From contig WJMI01000003.1 of NCBI GenBank assembly GCA_014728015.1, positions 1 to 36,630 on the forward strand: a DNA stretch of 36,630 nt. Reading direction: 5' to 3'. Each line of letters begins with the position of its first letter. Positions within the stretch are counted from its first letter, which is position 1. The stretch comes from Chitinivibrionales bacterium (GTDB lineage Bacteria > Fibrobacterota > Chitinivibrionia > Chitinivibrionales > WJMI01). The position numbers were made by a program, and so were the translations under genes. Shown piece after piece: positions 17,454-26,934 of the stretch. Under the pieces are notes generated by a model. The model worked only from the letters and a program-made list of their open reading frames with translations, was not told the DNA's origin and searched no databases.

Positions 17454-19400
17454 TCAGATGTCGAGGTTCTCCACGCGGCGCGCGTTCTCTTCGATGAATT
17501 TCCGCCGCGGGGCCACCTCCTCGCCCATGAGCATGGTGAATATGCGGTCCGCCTCCACCGCATCCTCGAGTCGCACCTGCAGAAGCCGCCGCGTCTCGGG
17601 GTTCATGGTAGTCTCGGCGAGCTGGTCGGGGTTCATCTCGCCCAGTCCCTTATACCGCTGCACGCTGACACCCTTGCGCTCTTTCCATTCGGCCAGCATG
17701 CGGTTTTTCTCTTCCTCGGTATAGAGATACTGCTCTTCCTTGCCGGCTTTCACCCGGTAGAGCGGCGGAACGGCGATATATACGTAGCCGCTCTCGATGA
17801 GCGCGGCCATGTGCCGGAACAAAAACGTCAGAAGCAGGGTCCGGATGTGCGAGCCGTCAACGTCGGCATCGGTCATGATGATAATCTTGTGATAGCGAAG
17901 CTTGTCGGCATCAAATCCCTCGTCGTCCTCCCCGCGTCCGAAACCGGTGCCGAACGCCTGCACCATGACCTGGATTTCCTCATGGGAGATGACCTTGTCG
18001 ATCCGCGCTTTCTCGACATTGAGGATTTTCCCGCGCAGGGGAAGAATCGCCTGGAAGCGCCGATCGCGGCCCAGTTTCGCGCTGCCGCCGGCGCTGTCTC
18101 CCTCGACAATGAATATCTCGCACTCGGCGGGGTCGGTCTCGATGCAGTCGGCGAGTTTTCCCGGCAGGCCGCCGCCTTCCATTACATTCTTGCGGCGGGC
18201 GAGCTGGCGGGCCTTGCGGGCTGCTTCGCGCGCAATGGCCGCGTTCATGCATTTCTCCGCAATCTTGCGGCCGACCGCCGGGCTCTCTTCCAGAAAGCTG
18301 CCGAGATGCTCGTTGACGTAGGATTCAACGATGCCGCTGACCTCGGAGTTCCCCAGCTTTCCCTTGGTCTGGCCCTCGAACTGCGGGTTCGCCAGCTTGA
18401 CACTGATGACGCCGGTCAGGCCTTCGCGGAAATCGTCGCCCTTGATGTCCACCTTGTTGTTGCGAAGAAGGTTGTTCTGGATGATATAGTTGTTCAGCGT
18501 GCGCGTCAGGCCCTTCTTGAAGCCCGACAGATGCGTGCCGCCGTCAATCGTGTTGATGTTGTTGGCAAACGAAAAAAGGTTCTCGGCGTAGGAATCGTTG
18601 TATTGCAGGGCGATTTCGATGTCGATCCCCTCGGACGTGTGGTGGAAGTAGATCGGCTCCGGGTGCAGCGGGTCCCGGTTCTCGTCGAGGAACTTGACGA
18701 ACGACACCAGCCCGCCGGGGTAGTTGAACGTGTGCTTGCGCTGCTCGCCCCGCTCGTCGGCGATCCTGATGGTTATGCCCTTGTTGAGGAACGCGAGCTC
18801 GCGGAGCCGCTTGGACAGCGTGTCAAAGCTGAATTCGGTCGACTCGAATACGCCCGGATCCGGCCAGAACCGGACATACGTGCCCCGGCGATCGGTCGGT
18901 CCCTGATCGCGCAACTCGGTGGCGGGAAATCCCTTGGCGAACTCCATCGCATACTTCGTGCCGTCGCGATACACCTCGGCAAGAAGCTTCTCGGAAAGCG
19001 CGTTCACGCAGGACACGCCCACGCCGTGGAGGCCGCCCGACACCTTGTACGACTTGCCGTCGAATTTACCCCCGGCGTGCAGCGTGGTCAACACGAGCTG
19101 CAGGGCCGACATCTTTTCCTCTTCGTGGTAGTCGACCGGAATGCCGCGCCCGTTGTCAAGTACCGACACGGAGCCGTCTGCGTGAATAGTCACCGATATG
19201 CTGTCGCAGTACCCCGCCAGCGCTTCGTCGATCGAGTTGTCGACCACCTCGTACACGAGGTGATGCAGCCCGACCAGGCCCGTACTGCCGATGTACATCG
19301 CCGGGCGCTTCCGAACAGCCTCGAGCCCCTTGAGCGCCTGGATGCTTTCCGCGCTGTAGACGCCCGCATCGTTGACCATTTCGTGGTTCGTGTCTTCCAT
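17454..19400 (-). CDS. gyrB: DNA gyrase subunit B
   Basis: GyrB supplies the ATPase and TOPRIM parts of gyrase. The 648-aa protein is the short form, without the insert of enterobacterial GyrB (804 aa). The GHKL ATPase shows [10 protein letters not shown] with Glu51 and Asn55, and GGLHGVG. The TOPRIM domain has [10 protein letters not shown] (Glu433) and DADVDG (Asp511-Asp515). [21 protein letters not shown] is near the C-terminus. ATG 19400 was selected because it has AAGGG 7 bases upstream on the reverse strand; an upstream in-frame ATG at 19433 lacks support. The neighbours recF and dciA upstream and gyrA downstream point to gyrase rather than ParE. Confidence 0.97.
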   Translation of the reverse strand: MEDTNHEMVNDAGVYSAESIQALKGLEAVRKRPAMYIGSTGLVGLHHLVYEVVDNSIDEALAGYCDSISVTIHADGSVSVLDNGRGIPVDYHEEEKMSALQLVLTTLHAGGKFDGKSYKVSGGLHGVGVSCVNALSEKLLAEVYRDGTKYAMEFAKGFPATELRDQGPTDRRGTYVRFWPDPGVFESTEFSFDTLSKRLRELAFLNKGITIRIADERGEQRKHTFNYPGGLVSFVKFLDENRDPLHPEPIYFHHTSEGIDIEIALQYNDSYAENLFSFANNINTIDGGTHLSGFKKGLTRTLNNYIIQNNLLRNNKVDIKGDDFREGLTGVISVKLANPQFEGQTKGKLGNSEVSGIVESYVNEHLGSFLEESPAVGRKIAEKCMNAAIAREAARKARQLARRKNVMEGGGLPGKLADCIETDPAECEIFIVEGDSAGGSAKLGRDRRFQAILPLRGKILNVEKARIDKVISHEEIQVMVQAFGTGFGRGEDDEGFDADKLRYHKIIIMTDADVDGSHIRTLLLTFLFRHMAALIESGYVYIAVPPLYRVKAGKEEQYLYTEEEKNRMLAEWKERKGVSVQRYKGLGEMNPDQLAETTMNPETRRLLQVRLEDAVEADRIFTMLMGEEVAPRRKFIEENARRVENLDI

Positions 19401-19419
19401 CTTGTTCCCTTCGCGGTGA

Positions 19420-19713
19420 TCAGCAGAATACAATGTCTTTCACTGTCCGGCACTGGGTCTCGGTGCGAATGCGCGAGAGAATCCGCTGCTTCAGAAACGA
19501 AATCTCCTGACGCCAGGCGGCGGAGGGAACGCGCACGTAGAGGATGCCGTTCTCCACGCCCCGGCACTCACTCACCGCCGCCACCCGCTCGCCGACAATC
19601 TGCGTCCATCGTTCGCGTATCTGTCCCTCCCGGCACACCGAGAGGTACCCCCGCTGCGAGAGCACCCCCTCGAGGATGCTTCCGAGTTTCTGCGGCTCCT
19701 TCCTGCTCGTCAT
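19420..19713 (-). CDS. DciA-like DUF721 protein
   Basis: A 97-aa protein with the DUF721 pattern: [14 protein letters not shown] at the N-terminus, then [55 protein letters not shown]721 proteins include DciA, the ancestral loader/operator of the replicative helicase DnaB in bacteria without DnaC. ATG 19713 overlaps the recF stop as ATGA, so translation is coupled; gyrB starts 19 bases after its stop. The place between recF and gyrB is a common one for this family. Family assignment is good; helicase loading here is inferred. Confidence 0.85.
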   Translation of the reverse strand: MTSRKEPQKLGSILEGVLSQRGYLSVCREGQIRERWTQIVGERVAAVSECRGVENGILYVRVPSAAWRQEISFLKQRILSRIRTETQCRTVKDIVFC

Positions 19714-20813
19714 ACAGCCCGTACCGCGCCGCCGGCCACCGCCATCCGCGCGAGACCATTTGCGTGCGGGAGGTCGGGGGATGTGCTCGTGATGAAGAGC
19801 TGTCCCGTGCCTTTTATCATCGGGTAAATACGCGAAACGCGATCCGCATCCAGCTCGCAAAACGCGTCGTCAACCAGCACCAGGAACCCCTGCTTGGCGC
19901 CGTGATGCTGCAGGAAACGCAGCGAGCACAGCCGCAGACAGATGGCCAGCGTCCGGCACTGGCCCTGTGATGCATACGAGGCGGCGCGTCCCTGTTCCAC
20001 GGCGCACAAGAAATCGTCACGGTGGGGACCCGCGGTGCTGAACCCCAGCATGCGGTCCTTGCGTCGGCGGCCGCGCAACGCCTCCGCCAGGACCTTGCGG
20101 CACGCATCCTCATTGTCTTCTTCGGCGCCAATGCTGGGAGTCAAGCGAATGGATGCACTGCCGGTGTCCGATGCGGACCGTGTCTGGCGGTAGAATTCAA
20201 CAAACCATCCGGTAATCGAGCGGAAGAGCGCCCGGCGGCCGGCAGTAAGGCGCGCGCCGTGCTCGGCCATGCGGTCTTCATATGTTTCTATTTCGCTGTC
20301 GGTTCCGCCCTGCGAAAGAAGAGCATTGCGCTGGGCAAGCGCCTTCCTGTACAGGATCAGATCGCTCAGGTACCCGCCGTTCACCTGGCTGAGAAGCATG
20401 TTCATGAACCGCCGGCGCTCAACGGGAGGGCCCTGGACAAGCTGAAGATCCGGGGGGCCGAACGGCACGACCCGGTGCTGCCCGAACCAGTCCGACACCG
20501 AACCCGCTGTCTGCTGGTTCACTTTGACCGAGAGCTTTTTGTCGCTGCTGAAACCGAATTGAACGCTGGTAGGAACGCGGCCTGCGGAACGGAACTCTCC
20601 CTGGGTGCACGCAGTATCACTGCCGCGACGGATCATGGTTTTGCGCGAAGCCGCGCGTTGAGAGCGGCCGGTGCAAAGCAGGTATATCGCCTCAAGCAGG
20701 TTCGTCTTTCCGGCGCCGTTCTCCCCGACCAGCGCCGCGCCGCTCGGGGGGAACTCAAGGGAAAGGGACGAATAGTTCCTGAAATTCTGCAGCGAAAGGG
20801 ATGCTAGATGCAC
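19710..20813 (-). CDS. recF: DNA replication and repair protein RecF
   Basis: RecF is an SMC-like ATPase that helps RecR and RecO load RecA at single-strand gaps. The 367-aa protein begins VHLASLSLQNFRNY, the family's usual start, from GTG 20813. Longer in-frame starts exist but would add residues not seen in the family. Walker A is GENGAGKTN with Lys36, the signature region is SQGQCRTLAI and Walker B is FLVLVDDAFCELD. It is the first gene of the reverse block, and dnaN and dnaA, which often precede recF, are not in the window. An AT-rich stretch with -10-like hexamers (20864-20878) lies about 50-65 bases upstream. Confidence 0.95.
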   Translation of the reverse strand: MHLASLSLQNFRNYSSLSLEFPPSGAALVGENGAGKTNLLEAIYLLCTGRSQRAASRKTMIRRGSDTACTQGEFRSAGRVPTSVQFGFSSDKKLSVKVNQQTAGSVSDWFGQHRVVPFGPPDLQLVQGPPVERRRFMNMLLSQVNGGYLSDLILYRKALAQRNALLSQGGTDSEIETYEDRMAEHGARLTAGRRALFRSITGWFVEFYRQTRSASDTGSASIRLTPSIGAEEDNEDACRKVLAEALRGRRRKDRMLGFSTAGPHRDDFLCAVEQGRAASYASQGQCRTLAICLRLCSLRFLQHHGAKQGFLVLVDDAFCELDADRVSRIYPMIKGTGQLFITSTSPDLPHANGLARMAVAGGAVRAV

Positions 20814-21120
20814 GAAACCTGTTCCCCGTATTCCGCTTGGTTTGCCGGGCCGACACGCATCCAATCATATTTAATATAGATCGTGCGGGTTCGCCCCGCC
20901 AGCTGAAAAGTGGAAACCTGCGAAAACGGCTCTCCGCACACACGTGTCAAACGTGCCGGCGCGTTTCTTCAGCAAACCCTTTTCCTGACGATTGCCTCGC
21001 ACGGGTTAAAAGCAGATCCCGGATTCCGGCAACATTCACCTCCTGTTCCCATCCTGCAATACTATTTTCCTTGCTTCGCCCGGTCCAAGAAACAGCCACC
21101 TATACAGGCGACCAGTTCTC
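20814..21120. other. Divergent intergenic region between recF and tssE
   Basis: This 307-base gap separates the reverse recF block from the forward T6SS genes and should hold both promoters. Visible are an AT-rich patch at 20861-20880 (TATGAT and TATATT on the reverse strand) and a 5-bp GC hairpin at 20885-20899. A TACTAT at 21060-21065 could be a -10 for tssE, but no good -35 sites were found. I saw no DnaA boxes and no convincing coding frame. Confidence 0.5.
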
Positions 21121-21546
21121 ATGCGTCAGGGACTGTTCGAAAGCCTTACCGGAGAATTTATCGACGGCACTCCCGTGGATGCCATACCGCAGGAGCGGCG
21201 GCGTGTGGTTTCTATCATGGACCATCTCAACCGGATGTTCAACACGCGGCAGGGAAGCGTATCGCATCTCAAAGACTACGGGCTTCCCGACGTGTCCGAT
21301 ATCTACCGCCGCATGCCTGACGGCATCGGGGAGCTGCGCGAAGCCCTGAAACGCACGGTGGAGCGGCATGAGCCGCGTCTTGCGAACGTGCGCGTGGTCC
21401 AGCGCGACACCGACAGCGCCGGTAACAGGCTGGCATTTATCGTGACCGGCGATCTTCGCGACTCCGGAAACCGCGTTCGCTTCCAGACGACGTTTACCAG
21501 TATCGGGGAATCATCCATCGCGCCCTGGCAGCGGCCCGGCGCGTAG
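21121..21546 (+). CDS. tssE: Type VI secretion baseplate protein TssE (gp25-like)
   Basis: TssE is the gp25-like baseplate wedge component that nucleates sheath assembly. The 141-aa protein contains SIMDHLNRMFNTRQGSVSHLKDYGLPD, matching the conserved NTR-G-S-YGLPD core. Next come an amphipathic helix and a C-terminal strand region (AFIVTGDLRDSGNRVRFQTTF). Length is normal for the family. ATG 21121 places the start at the usual LFESLTG segment. It is the first of four T6SS genes; tssF starts 46 bases downstream. The next genes make the T6SS assignment firm over phage gp25. Confidence 0.87.
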   Translation: MRQGLFESLTGEFIDGTPVDAIPQERRRVVSIMDHLNRMFNTRQGSVSHLKDYGLPDVSDIYRRMPDGIGELREALKRTVERHEPRLANVRVVQRDTDSAGNRLAFIVTGDLRDSGNRVRFQTTFTSIGESSIAPWQRPGA

Positions 21547-21592
21547 GCGTTTTCACAAACGGACGAAACAGGAGTGCACCAAAGGCGGGCGC

Positions 21593-23335
21593 ATGGTTGA
21601 CAAGTACTACGAAGAAGAGCTCCGGTATCTCTACGAATCAGGCAGGGAATTCGCCACGGCCCACCCCGACCGCGCGCGGTTCCTCAATATCGATGCGGTC
21701 GGCGATCGCGACCCCTACGTGGAACGGCTGTTCGAGGGGTTCGCGTTCCTCACCGCGCGGATCCGGGAGAAGCTTGACGACGGGCTTCCGGAGCTGACCG
21801 AGGGCCTGATCAATCTCATGTGGCCCCAGTTCCTCAGGGAGGTCCCGTCGGCCGCCGTGGTGCAGTTCGCTCCCCGCCCGGGCCTGCTGACCGAATCGCG
21901 CGTGTTGCCCCGGGGGACCGAAGTGCTCTCCGGGCCGGTCGGGCGGGAGTCGGTGGCCTGCAGATTTATCACCACCCACAAGGTCACGATCAACCCGATC
22001 GCGCTGAAGGACGTCAAGAAATCGGTAGACCGCCGGGGATGCGCGACCGTGGCCCTGACTTTCGGTATCGATCCCCGCGCATCATGGGAACACCTTTTGC
22101 TCGCGCCGCTGCGGCTCTACCTCCACGCGGAACGGCCGCTCGCGCTCATGCTGCGGCAGTTTCTCACCTCGCGCGTGCGGCAGGCATCCGTTGCCGCGGA
22201 CGGCGCCGCAGTGCCCTACGATCCCAGCCGGGCATGCATGCCGGCCGGATATGCGGGCGATGAATCTCTTCTGCCTGCCGACGAGCGGGTCACCCACGCA
22301 AGTGCGCTCCTGCTCGAGTACTTTGCCTATCCCGAGAAATTCCTGTTTGTCGATTTGTTCGGGGCCGATGCCCTGCCGCGTCGCGGCCAGGCGCCCGAGA
22401 CACTCACCTATACCCTCACGTTCGACAATGATTTCGACAATGATGCCCGCATCGGTCCGGAAAACCTCAGGCTGTTCTGCTCCCCCGTGGTTAACCTGTT
22501 CAAAACCGACATCGAGCCGGTGAATCATGCGGGCCGCAAGGATGAGTACATGCTGACAGCCGATGCGCGGCACCCGGAGTCAACAACGGTCCACAGCGTT
22601 GTCTCGGTTACGGGCATTGATCGCATCAGCGGCGGCCGGCGCGCCTACAAACCACTCAACACGTTTGCGGGCCTTGGCAAAAACGGCGATCGCACATTCA
22701 CCACGCGGCACGGACGTTCCGCCGACGGGCGCCGCCGGGTGTACCTTGTTCCGGGCGGCGAGGGCCTTGACGGGCTCGAGCTGCGGGAAGAAAACCTCGC
22801 GGTCGAGGCATGGTGCACCAACGGCGTGCTGCCGCGCGAGGAAATTAACGAAGGCGGCATCAATCGCGGCGGACGCGCGTTTCCCGACTCTGTCATGGTG
22901 TCAAATATCACCCGCCCCACGCTCCCGTGCTATCCTCCCGATAGGGACGACTACCAGTGGGTCTTTCTCGCGCATCAGGGGGCGAACTACGTGTCGCTGG
23001 CATCGGCGGACAGCCTCCAGGCATTTCTTCGGCTGTATGACTGGTCGCGGGATCCGGCTGTTGCCAGGCGTATCGCCGCAATCACCGATGTCCGCGCGGA
23101 GCCGTCCGAGCGTATTGTCGCGGGGTCCCTGATACGCGGAGTGCGTTTCGAGGTGTCGGTGATCGCATCGCAGTTTTCAGGAAACGCGGACATCAGGATG
23201 CTTGGCGAGGTGCTTCGGGAGTTCCTCGCGCAGTATGTGTCGATCAACACGTATCTGGATCTCGCCATGGTCCTCAAGCCCGACGGGGAGACCATGACAT
23301 TCTCATCTCAGCCGGGGGCACAGTGGCTGATCTAG
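21593..23335 (+). CDS. tssF: Type VI secretion baseplate subunit TssF
   Basis: TssF forms the wedge of the T6SS baseplate with TssG and TssE. The 580-aa protein opens with the hallmark N-terminus YYEEELRYLYESGREFATAHP, then DPYVERLFEGFAFLTARIREKLDDGLPELTEGLINLMWPQFLREVPS. The C-terminus has LIRGVRFEVSVIASQFSGNADIRMLGEVLREFLAQYVSINTY-like features, also conserved. Length is usual (580-620). AAAGG lies 8 bases before ATG 21593. The gene overlaps tssG by 13 bases. Confidence 0.95.
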   Translation: MVDKYYEEELRYLYESGREFATAHPDRARFLNIDAVGDRDPYVERLFEGFAFLTARIREKLDDGLPELTEGLINLMWPQFLREVPSAAVVQFAPRPGLLTESRVLPRGTEVLSGPVGRESVACRFITTHKVTINPIALKDVKKSVDRRGCATVALTFGIDPRASWEHLLLAPLRLYLHAERPLALMLRQFLTSRVRQASVAADGAAVPYDPSRACMPAGYAGDESLLPADERVTHASALLLEYFAYPEKFLFVDLFGADALPRRGQAPETLTYTLTFDNDFDNDARIGPENLRLFCSPVVNLFKTDIEPVNHAGRKDEYMLTADARHPESTTVHSVVSVTGIDRISGGRRAYKPLNTFAGLGKNGDRTFTTRHGRSADGRRRVYLVPGGEGLDGLELREENLAVEAWCTNGVLPREEINEGGINRGGRAFPDSVMVSNITRPTLPCYPPDRDDYQWVFLAHQGANYVSLASADSLQAFLRLYDWSRDPAVARRIAAITDVRAEPSERIVAGSLIRGVRFEVSVIASQFSGNADIRMLGEVLREFLAQYVSINTYLDLAMVLKPDGETMTFSSQPGAQWLI

Positions 23336-24255
23336 TCGATGCGCTTTCGCGCGACTGCGGATCGTTTTGCTTTTTCCGGGCTGTCTCGCTGCTCGAAGAG
23401 TATTTCCGCAAGAAGAACGGTGACACGTCGGCCGTTCGCTCCGGGCGGGTGCGGTTTTCAGCGGATACCTCCACGGTGTTCCCGCAGGCGGATATTGCGG
23501 GCGCGCGACACGAAAAGGAGTCGGTGCGCCTTCTGCTCTCGTTCATGGGCCTTCTGGGCGCAAGCTCGCCCCTGCCGAACTATTTCTCTGATTATGTCGC
23601 CCGGTATCCCGAGAAGTCCGCGGCGCTCGCAGACATGTGCTCGCTGTTCAACAACCGTATCTACGCGCTGTTCTACGATGCGATTTCCAGGCACCGGTTT
23701 GCATCGGCCGTGTATACGGACAGGTTTCTTTTCAGGCTGTCATGTCTTGCGGCACGGCGCAATGCCGCGGGAGATTCGCAAAGAGCGCTTGCGTATGCCG
23801 GCATCCTGTCGAACAGGAGACGAAGCGCGCGCGGGCTCGCGGTCATGCTCTCGAATGTTTTCGGGGGCATCCCGGTGACGGTTACGCAATGGGTGCCGCG
23901 CCGGGCGCCGGTAGCGCAACCCGTCGCGCTCGGCTCGACCGCCGCGCTGGGGGTCAGCACGACACTGGGGACCGAGATCCTGGACAGGGCGGGAATGTTC
24001 AGGGTCACGCTCGGGCCCTTGACACGCGACATTTACGAGTCGTTTCTGGATGCATCGGAAAGGGCCGTTGCCGTGCGCGCGCTGGTTGGGGCGTATGTGT
24101 CCGATCCGCTGACGTTCGACATCGAAGTGACGCTTGCCGCATCCGAGCTGGTGCCCGCGAAGCTCGGTGACACCGCGGCGCGTCTCGGCCGGACCGCATC
24201 GCTGGGCCGCGCAGCCGCGCACGACGGGACCCGGTGCGTGGCGTACGCCTGGTAG
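23323..24255 (+). CDS. tssG: Type VI secretion baseplate subunit TssG
   Basis: TssG is the second wedge protein of the T6SS baseplate. The 310-aa protein has an N-terminal region with FFRAVSLLEEYF and a middle with LLSFMGLLGASSPLPNYFSDYV. Next are VMLSNVFGGIPVTVTQWVP and the family's repeated LG motifs (LGSTAALGVSTTLGTEILDRAGMFRVTLGPL, then ARLGRTASLG). It starts at GTG 23323 inside the end of tssF and ends 13 bases before tssH. It is slightly shorter than typical TssG (about 330-360) but no domain seems missing. Confidence 0.92.
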   Translation: MADLVDALSRDCGSFCFFRAVSLLEEYFRKKNGDTSAVRSGRVRFSADTSTVFPQADIAGARHEKESVRLLLSFMGLLGASSPLPNYFSDYVARYPEKSAALADMCSLFNNRIYALFYDAISRHRFASAVYTDRFLFRLSCLAARRNAAGDSQRALAYAGILSNRRRSARGLAVMLSNVFGGIPVTVTQWVPRRAPVAQPVALGSTAALGVSTTLGTEILDRAGMFRVTLGPLTRDIYESFLDASERAVAVRALVGAYVSDPLTFDIEVTLAASELVPAKLGDTAARLGRTASLGRAAAHDGTRCVAYAW

Positions 24256-24268
24256 CAAGGGAGAAAGC

Positions 24269-26932
24269 ATGATAGTACGCGACCTGCGGATCCTGCTGGA
24301 GAAGCTCAATCACGAGTGCACCCGCGCGGTGGAGGCGGCGGTAGGCTCCTGTGTCCATCGCGGGCATCACGAAATGCGCTGGGAGCACGTGCTGCTTGCG
24401 CTCTGTGAAAGCGATGCAAATGATGTCTCCCGGATCCTGCGACGGTTCGAGATCGATGCGGGACGGCTCCAGAAGGCCCTGGCCAGCGATCTCGAACAGC
24501 TCCCGGCCGGCGGCACGGGGAAACCTTCATTCGCGCCGTCACTGGTGACCGCGCTGGAGACCGCCTGGGGCCTGGCGACGCTGTGTTACGGCCGCACGAA
24601 CATCACCTCCGGGGTTCTCTTTACGGCCGCGTTCGAAGACACCCGGCGCTCGGTGGCGAACCACGCCGCGATGCTTCGGGCCATCGATGCGCAGCGCCTG
24701 CAAAGCGAGCTGGATGCAATCGTGGCGGGCTCATCCGAGCAGGCAGATGCAGCGATCGCCTCGATCGCGGGGGCCGGCGCGGCCGCGGCATCGGCGGAGG
24801 TCCTGGAGCGGTTCTGCAGCAATGTCACCCGGGAGGCGCGCGACGGCGCGATCGATCCGATTACCGGCCGCGACAGTGAAATCCGCCAGGTGATCGATAT
24901 TCTCAGCCGCCGGCGCAAGAACAACCCGATTCTCGTTGGTGAAGCCGGCGTAGGCAAGACCGCGGTGGCGGAGGGGCTTGCCCTGCGCATTGCCGCGGGC
25001 GATGTTCCCGACAATCTGAAAGGCATCGAGCTGTACGCCCTCGACCTGGGCCTGCTCCAGGCGGGCGCGAGCGTGAAAGGCGAATTCGAGAAGCGGCTCA
25101 AGGACGTTATCACCGCGGTAGCCGCGGCACGCGGACAAATAATCCTTTTTATCGACGAGGCCCATACGCTTATCGGAGCGGGAAACGTATCGGGCCAGGG
25201 CGATGCGGCAAATCTGCTCAAGCCCGCGCTTGCCCGGGGCGAGCTCCGCGCGCTGGCCGCCACCACCTGGGCCGAGTACCGCAGGTATTTCGAGAAAGAC
25301 CCGGCGCTCGCCCGGCGCTTCCAGCGCGTAGCGGTTGACGAGCCGGACGAGGAGACCGCCGTGTCCATGCTGCGCGGGATTGTGCGCACCTACGAAAAAC
25401 ATCACGGCGTGCATATCACCGAACGCGGCATCCGGGCCGCGGTAGCGCTGTCGCATCGGTATATGACCGGACGCAGACTGCCGGACAAGGCGGTGGACGT
25501 GCTTGACACGGCGGCCACCCGCGTGAAGATGAGCCGCACTACGACGCCCGCGTCGCTTGACCGCGCCCGGCGCCGGCTCGAAGACCGAAAACGCGCGCTC
25601 GAAATCCTTCAGCGCGACAGCAGGGCCGGAATCGACGTCGCCGCGGAGGAACTTGCGGAATGTGAGTCGGCAATACGGTCGTTGGAGGGCGACATGGCCG
25701 GCATTGAGGCGCAATGGGAACGCGAGAAACAATGCGTGGCCGAGATCGTGGATCTGTATGCGCGGCTGGGGAATAACGGCGCTGATGCGCGGGATGACGC
25801 CGGCGCGATTCGCGCCGCGCTCGAAAAGAACGCGGCCGCGCTGCACGAAATCCAGGGCGAAACGCCGCTGGTGTTCCCGCACGTATCGCGGGAGATATGC
25901 GCGCGGGTGATTGGCGACTGGACCCAAATCCCGATGGGCTCAATGCTGGCCGACGAGGCCGAATCGCTTCTTGCGCTCGAAGATCGCGTTCGCGAGCGGG
26001 TGCTCGGCCAGGATGATGCCGTGCGTGAAGTCTCGGATGCGATTCGAGCGGGCAAGGCCGGCATCGGCGCGCCCGATGCGCCTTTGGGCGTGTTTCTGTT
26101 CGTGGGACCATCGGGCGTAGGCAAGACCGAGTGCGCCCTGGCGCTTGCCGACATTCTGTTCGGCGGGGAGAAATTCCTGACCGTTATCAACATGTCCGAG
26201 TACCAGGAAAAACATACGGTATCGCAGCTCAAGGGATCGCCGCCGGGGTATGTCGGGTACGGGGAGGGCGGCATTCTGACCGAGGCGGTGCGCCGGAAAC
26301 CGTACTCGATCGTGGTGCTTGACGAGGGCGAGAAGGCGCATATCGAGGTGATGAACCTGTTTTATCAGGTGTTTGACAAAGGGTTTATGCGCGACGGCGA
26401 AGGGCGGGAGATTGATTTCCGCAATACGGTCATTATCATGACGTCGAACCTGGCATCCTCGCGGGTAGTCGACATGTGCGCGGCCGGGGCGGAGCCGTCG
26501 GCGGAGGAAATCTCCGATGCAATCCGTCCGGTCCTTTCGGCCCATTTCCAGCCCGCGCTTCTGGGGCGCATGACCGTCGTACCGTTTCGGCCGCTCGGCG
26601 CCGACATGCTCAAGGGGGTGGCGGCACTGAAGCTCGATCGGCTGGCCCGGCGCATACACGCAGCGCACGGGATTGAATTCGGATGCACTTGCCGGTTTCT
26701 GGATGCGGTGGCGGCGCGGTGCACGACGGTCGAGGCCGGGGCGAGAATGATTGACGTGATTGTCAACCGCACGCTCGTGCCGGCAATTGCGCGTCACCTG
26801 CTTGCCGGGATCGGCGAAAACCATGACGCCTGCCGGCGGATAGTGGCGGAAGTCGACGATGCGGGCGAGGTCTCGGTTGCATTCGAGAGCACGGCGAAGC
26901 AGCCGGCTGGCGGGGAAGTGGTTGCCACGTAG
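24269..26932 (+). CDS. tssH: Type VI secretion AAA+ ATPase TssH (ClpV)
   Basis: ClpV disassembles the contracted T6SS sheath so that TssB/TssC can be reused. The 887-aa protein has a ClpN-type domain (EKLNHECTRAVEAAVGSCVHRGHHEMRWEHVLLAL). The first AAA+ module has GEAGVGKT (Lys230) and IILFIDEAHTLIG. A coiled-coil middle region covers about 430-530. The second module has GPSGVGKT (Lys619) and VVLDEGEKAH, whose usual form is DEVEKAH. ATG 24269 was chosen for AAGGGAGA a few bases upstream and the normal N-terminus. General ClpB is the alternative; the tssEFG context decides for ClpV. The stop is 2 bases from the end of the convergent zinc-ribbon gene. Confidence 0.93.
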   Translation: MIVRDLRILLEKLNHECTRAVEAAVGSCVHRGHHEMRWEHVLLALCESDANDVSRILRRFEIDAGRLQKALASDLEQLPAGGTGKPSFAPSLVTALETAWGLATLCYGRTNITSGVLFTAAFEDTRRSVANHAAMLRAIDAQRLQSELDAIVAGSSEQADAAIASIAGAGAAAASAEVLERFCSNVTREARDGAIDPITGRDSEIRQVIDILSRRRKNNPILVGEAGVGKTAVAEGLALRIAAGDVPDNLKGIELYALDLGLLQAGASVKGEFEKRLKDVITAVAAARGQIILFIDEAHTLIGAGNVSGQGDAANLLKPALARGELRALAATTWAEYRRYFEKDPALARRFQRVAVDEPDEETAVSMLRGIVRTYEKHHGVHITERGIRAAVALSHRYMTGRRLPDKAVDVLDTAATRVKMSRTTTPASLDRARRRLEDRKRALEILQRDSRAGIDVAAEELAECESAIRSLEGDMAGIEAQWEREKQCVAEIVDLYARLGNNGADARDDAGAIRAALEKNAAALHEIQGETPLVFPHVSREICARVIGDWTQIPMGSMLADEAESLLALEDRVRERVLGQDDAVREVSDAIRAGKAGIGAPDAPLGVFLFVGPSGVGKTECALALADILFGGEKFLTVINMSEYQEKHTVSQLKGSPPGYVGYGEGGILTEAVRRKPYSIVVLDEGEKAHIEVMNLFYQVFDKGFMRDGEGREIDFRNTVIIMTSNLASSRVVDMCAAGAEPSAEEISDAIRPVLSAHFQPALLGRMTVVPFRPLGADMLKGVAALKLDRLARRIHAAHGIEFGCTCRFLDAVAARCTTVEAGARMIDVIVNRTLVPAIARHLLAGIGENHDACRRIVAEVDDAGEVSVAFESTAKQPAGGEVVAT

Positions 26933-26934
26933 GG

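Noticed and set aside
17367-19970. 867-codon open frame antisense to gyrB, dciA and recF
   Set aside because: It is the mirror of well-supported genes in GC-rich DNA, has no recognisable domain and low-complexity composition.
20814-21120. Chromosome origin next to recF
   Set aside because: No DnaA box found by eye and dnaA/dnaN are absent; the gap is better explained as a divergent promoter region.
20910-21320. 136-codon forward frame over the recF-tssE gap
   Set aside because: It runs out of frame into tssE and has no protein-like pattern; tssE is well supported.
21121-26932. Phage tail or extracellular contractile injection system instead of T6SS
   Set aside because: TssF and TssG are specific to T6SS, and no phage structural genes or eCIS tail genes are seen.
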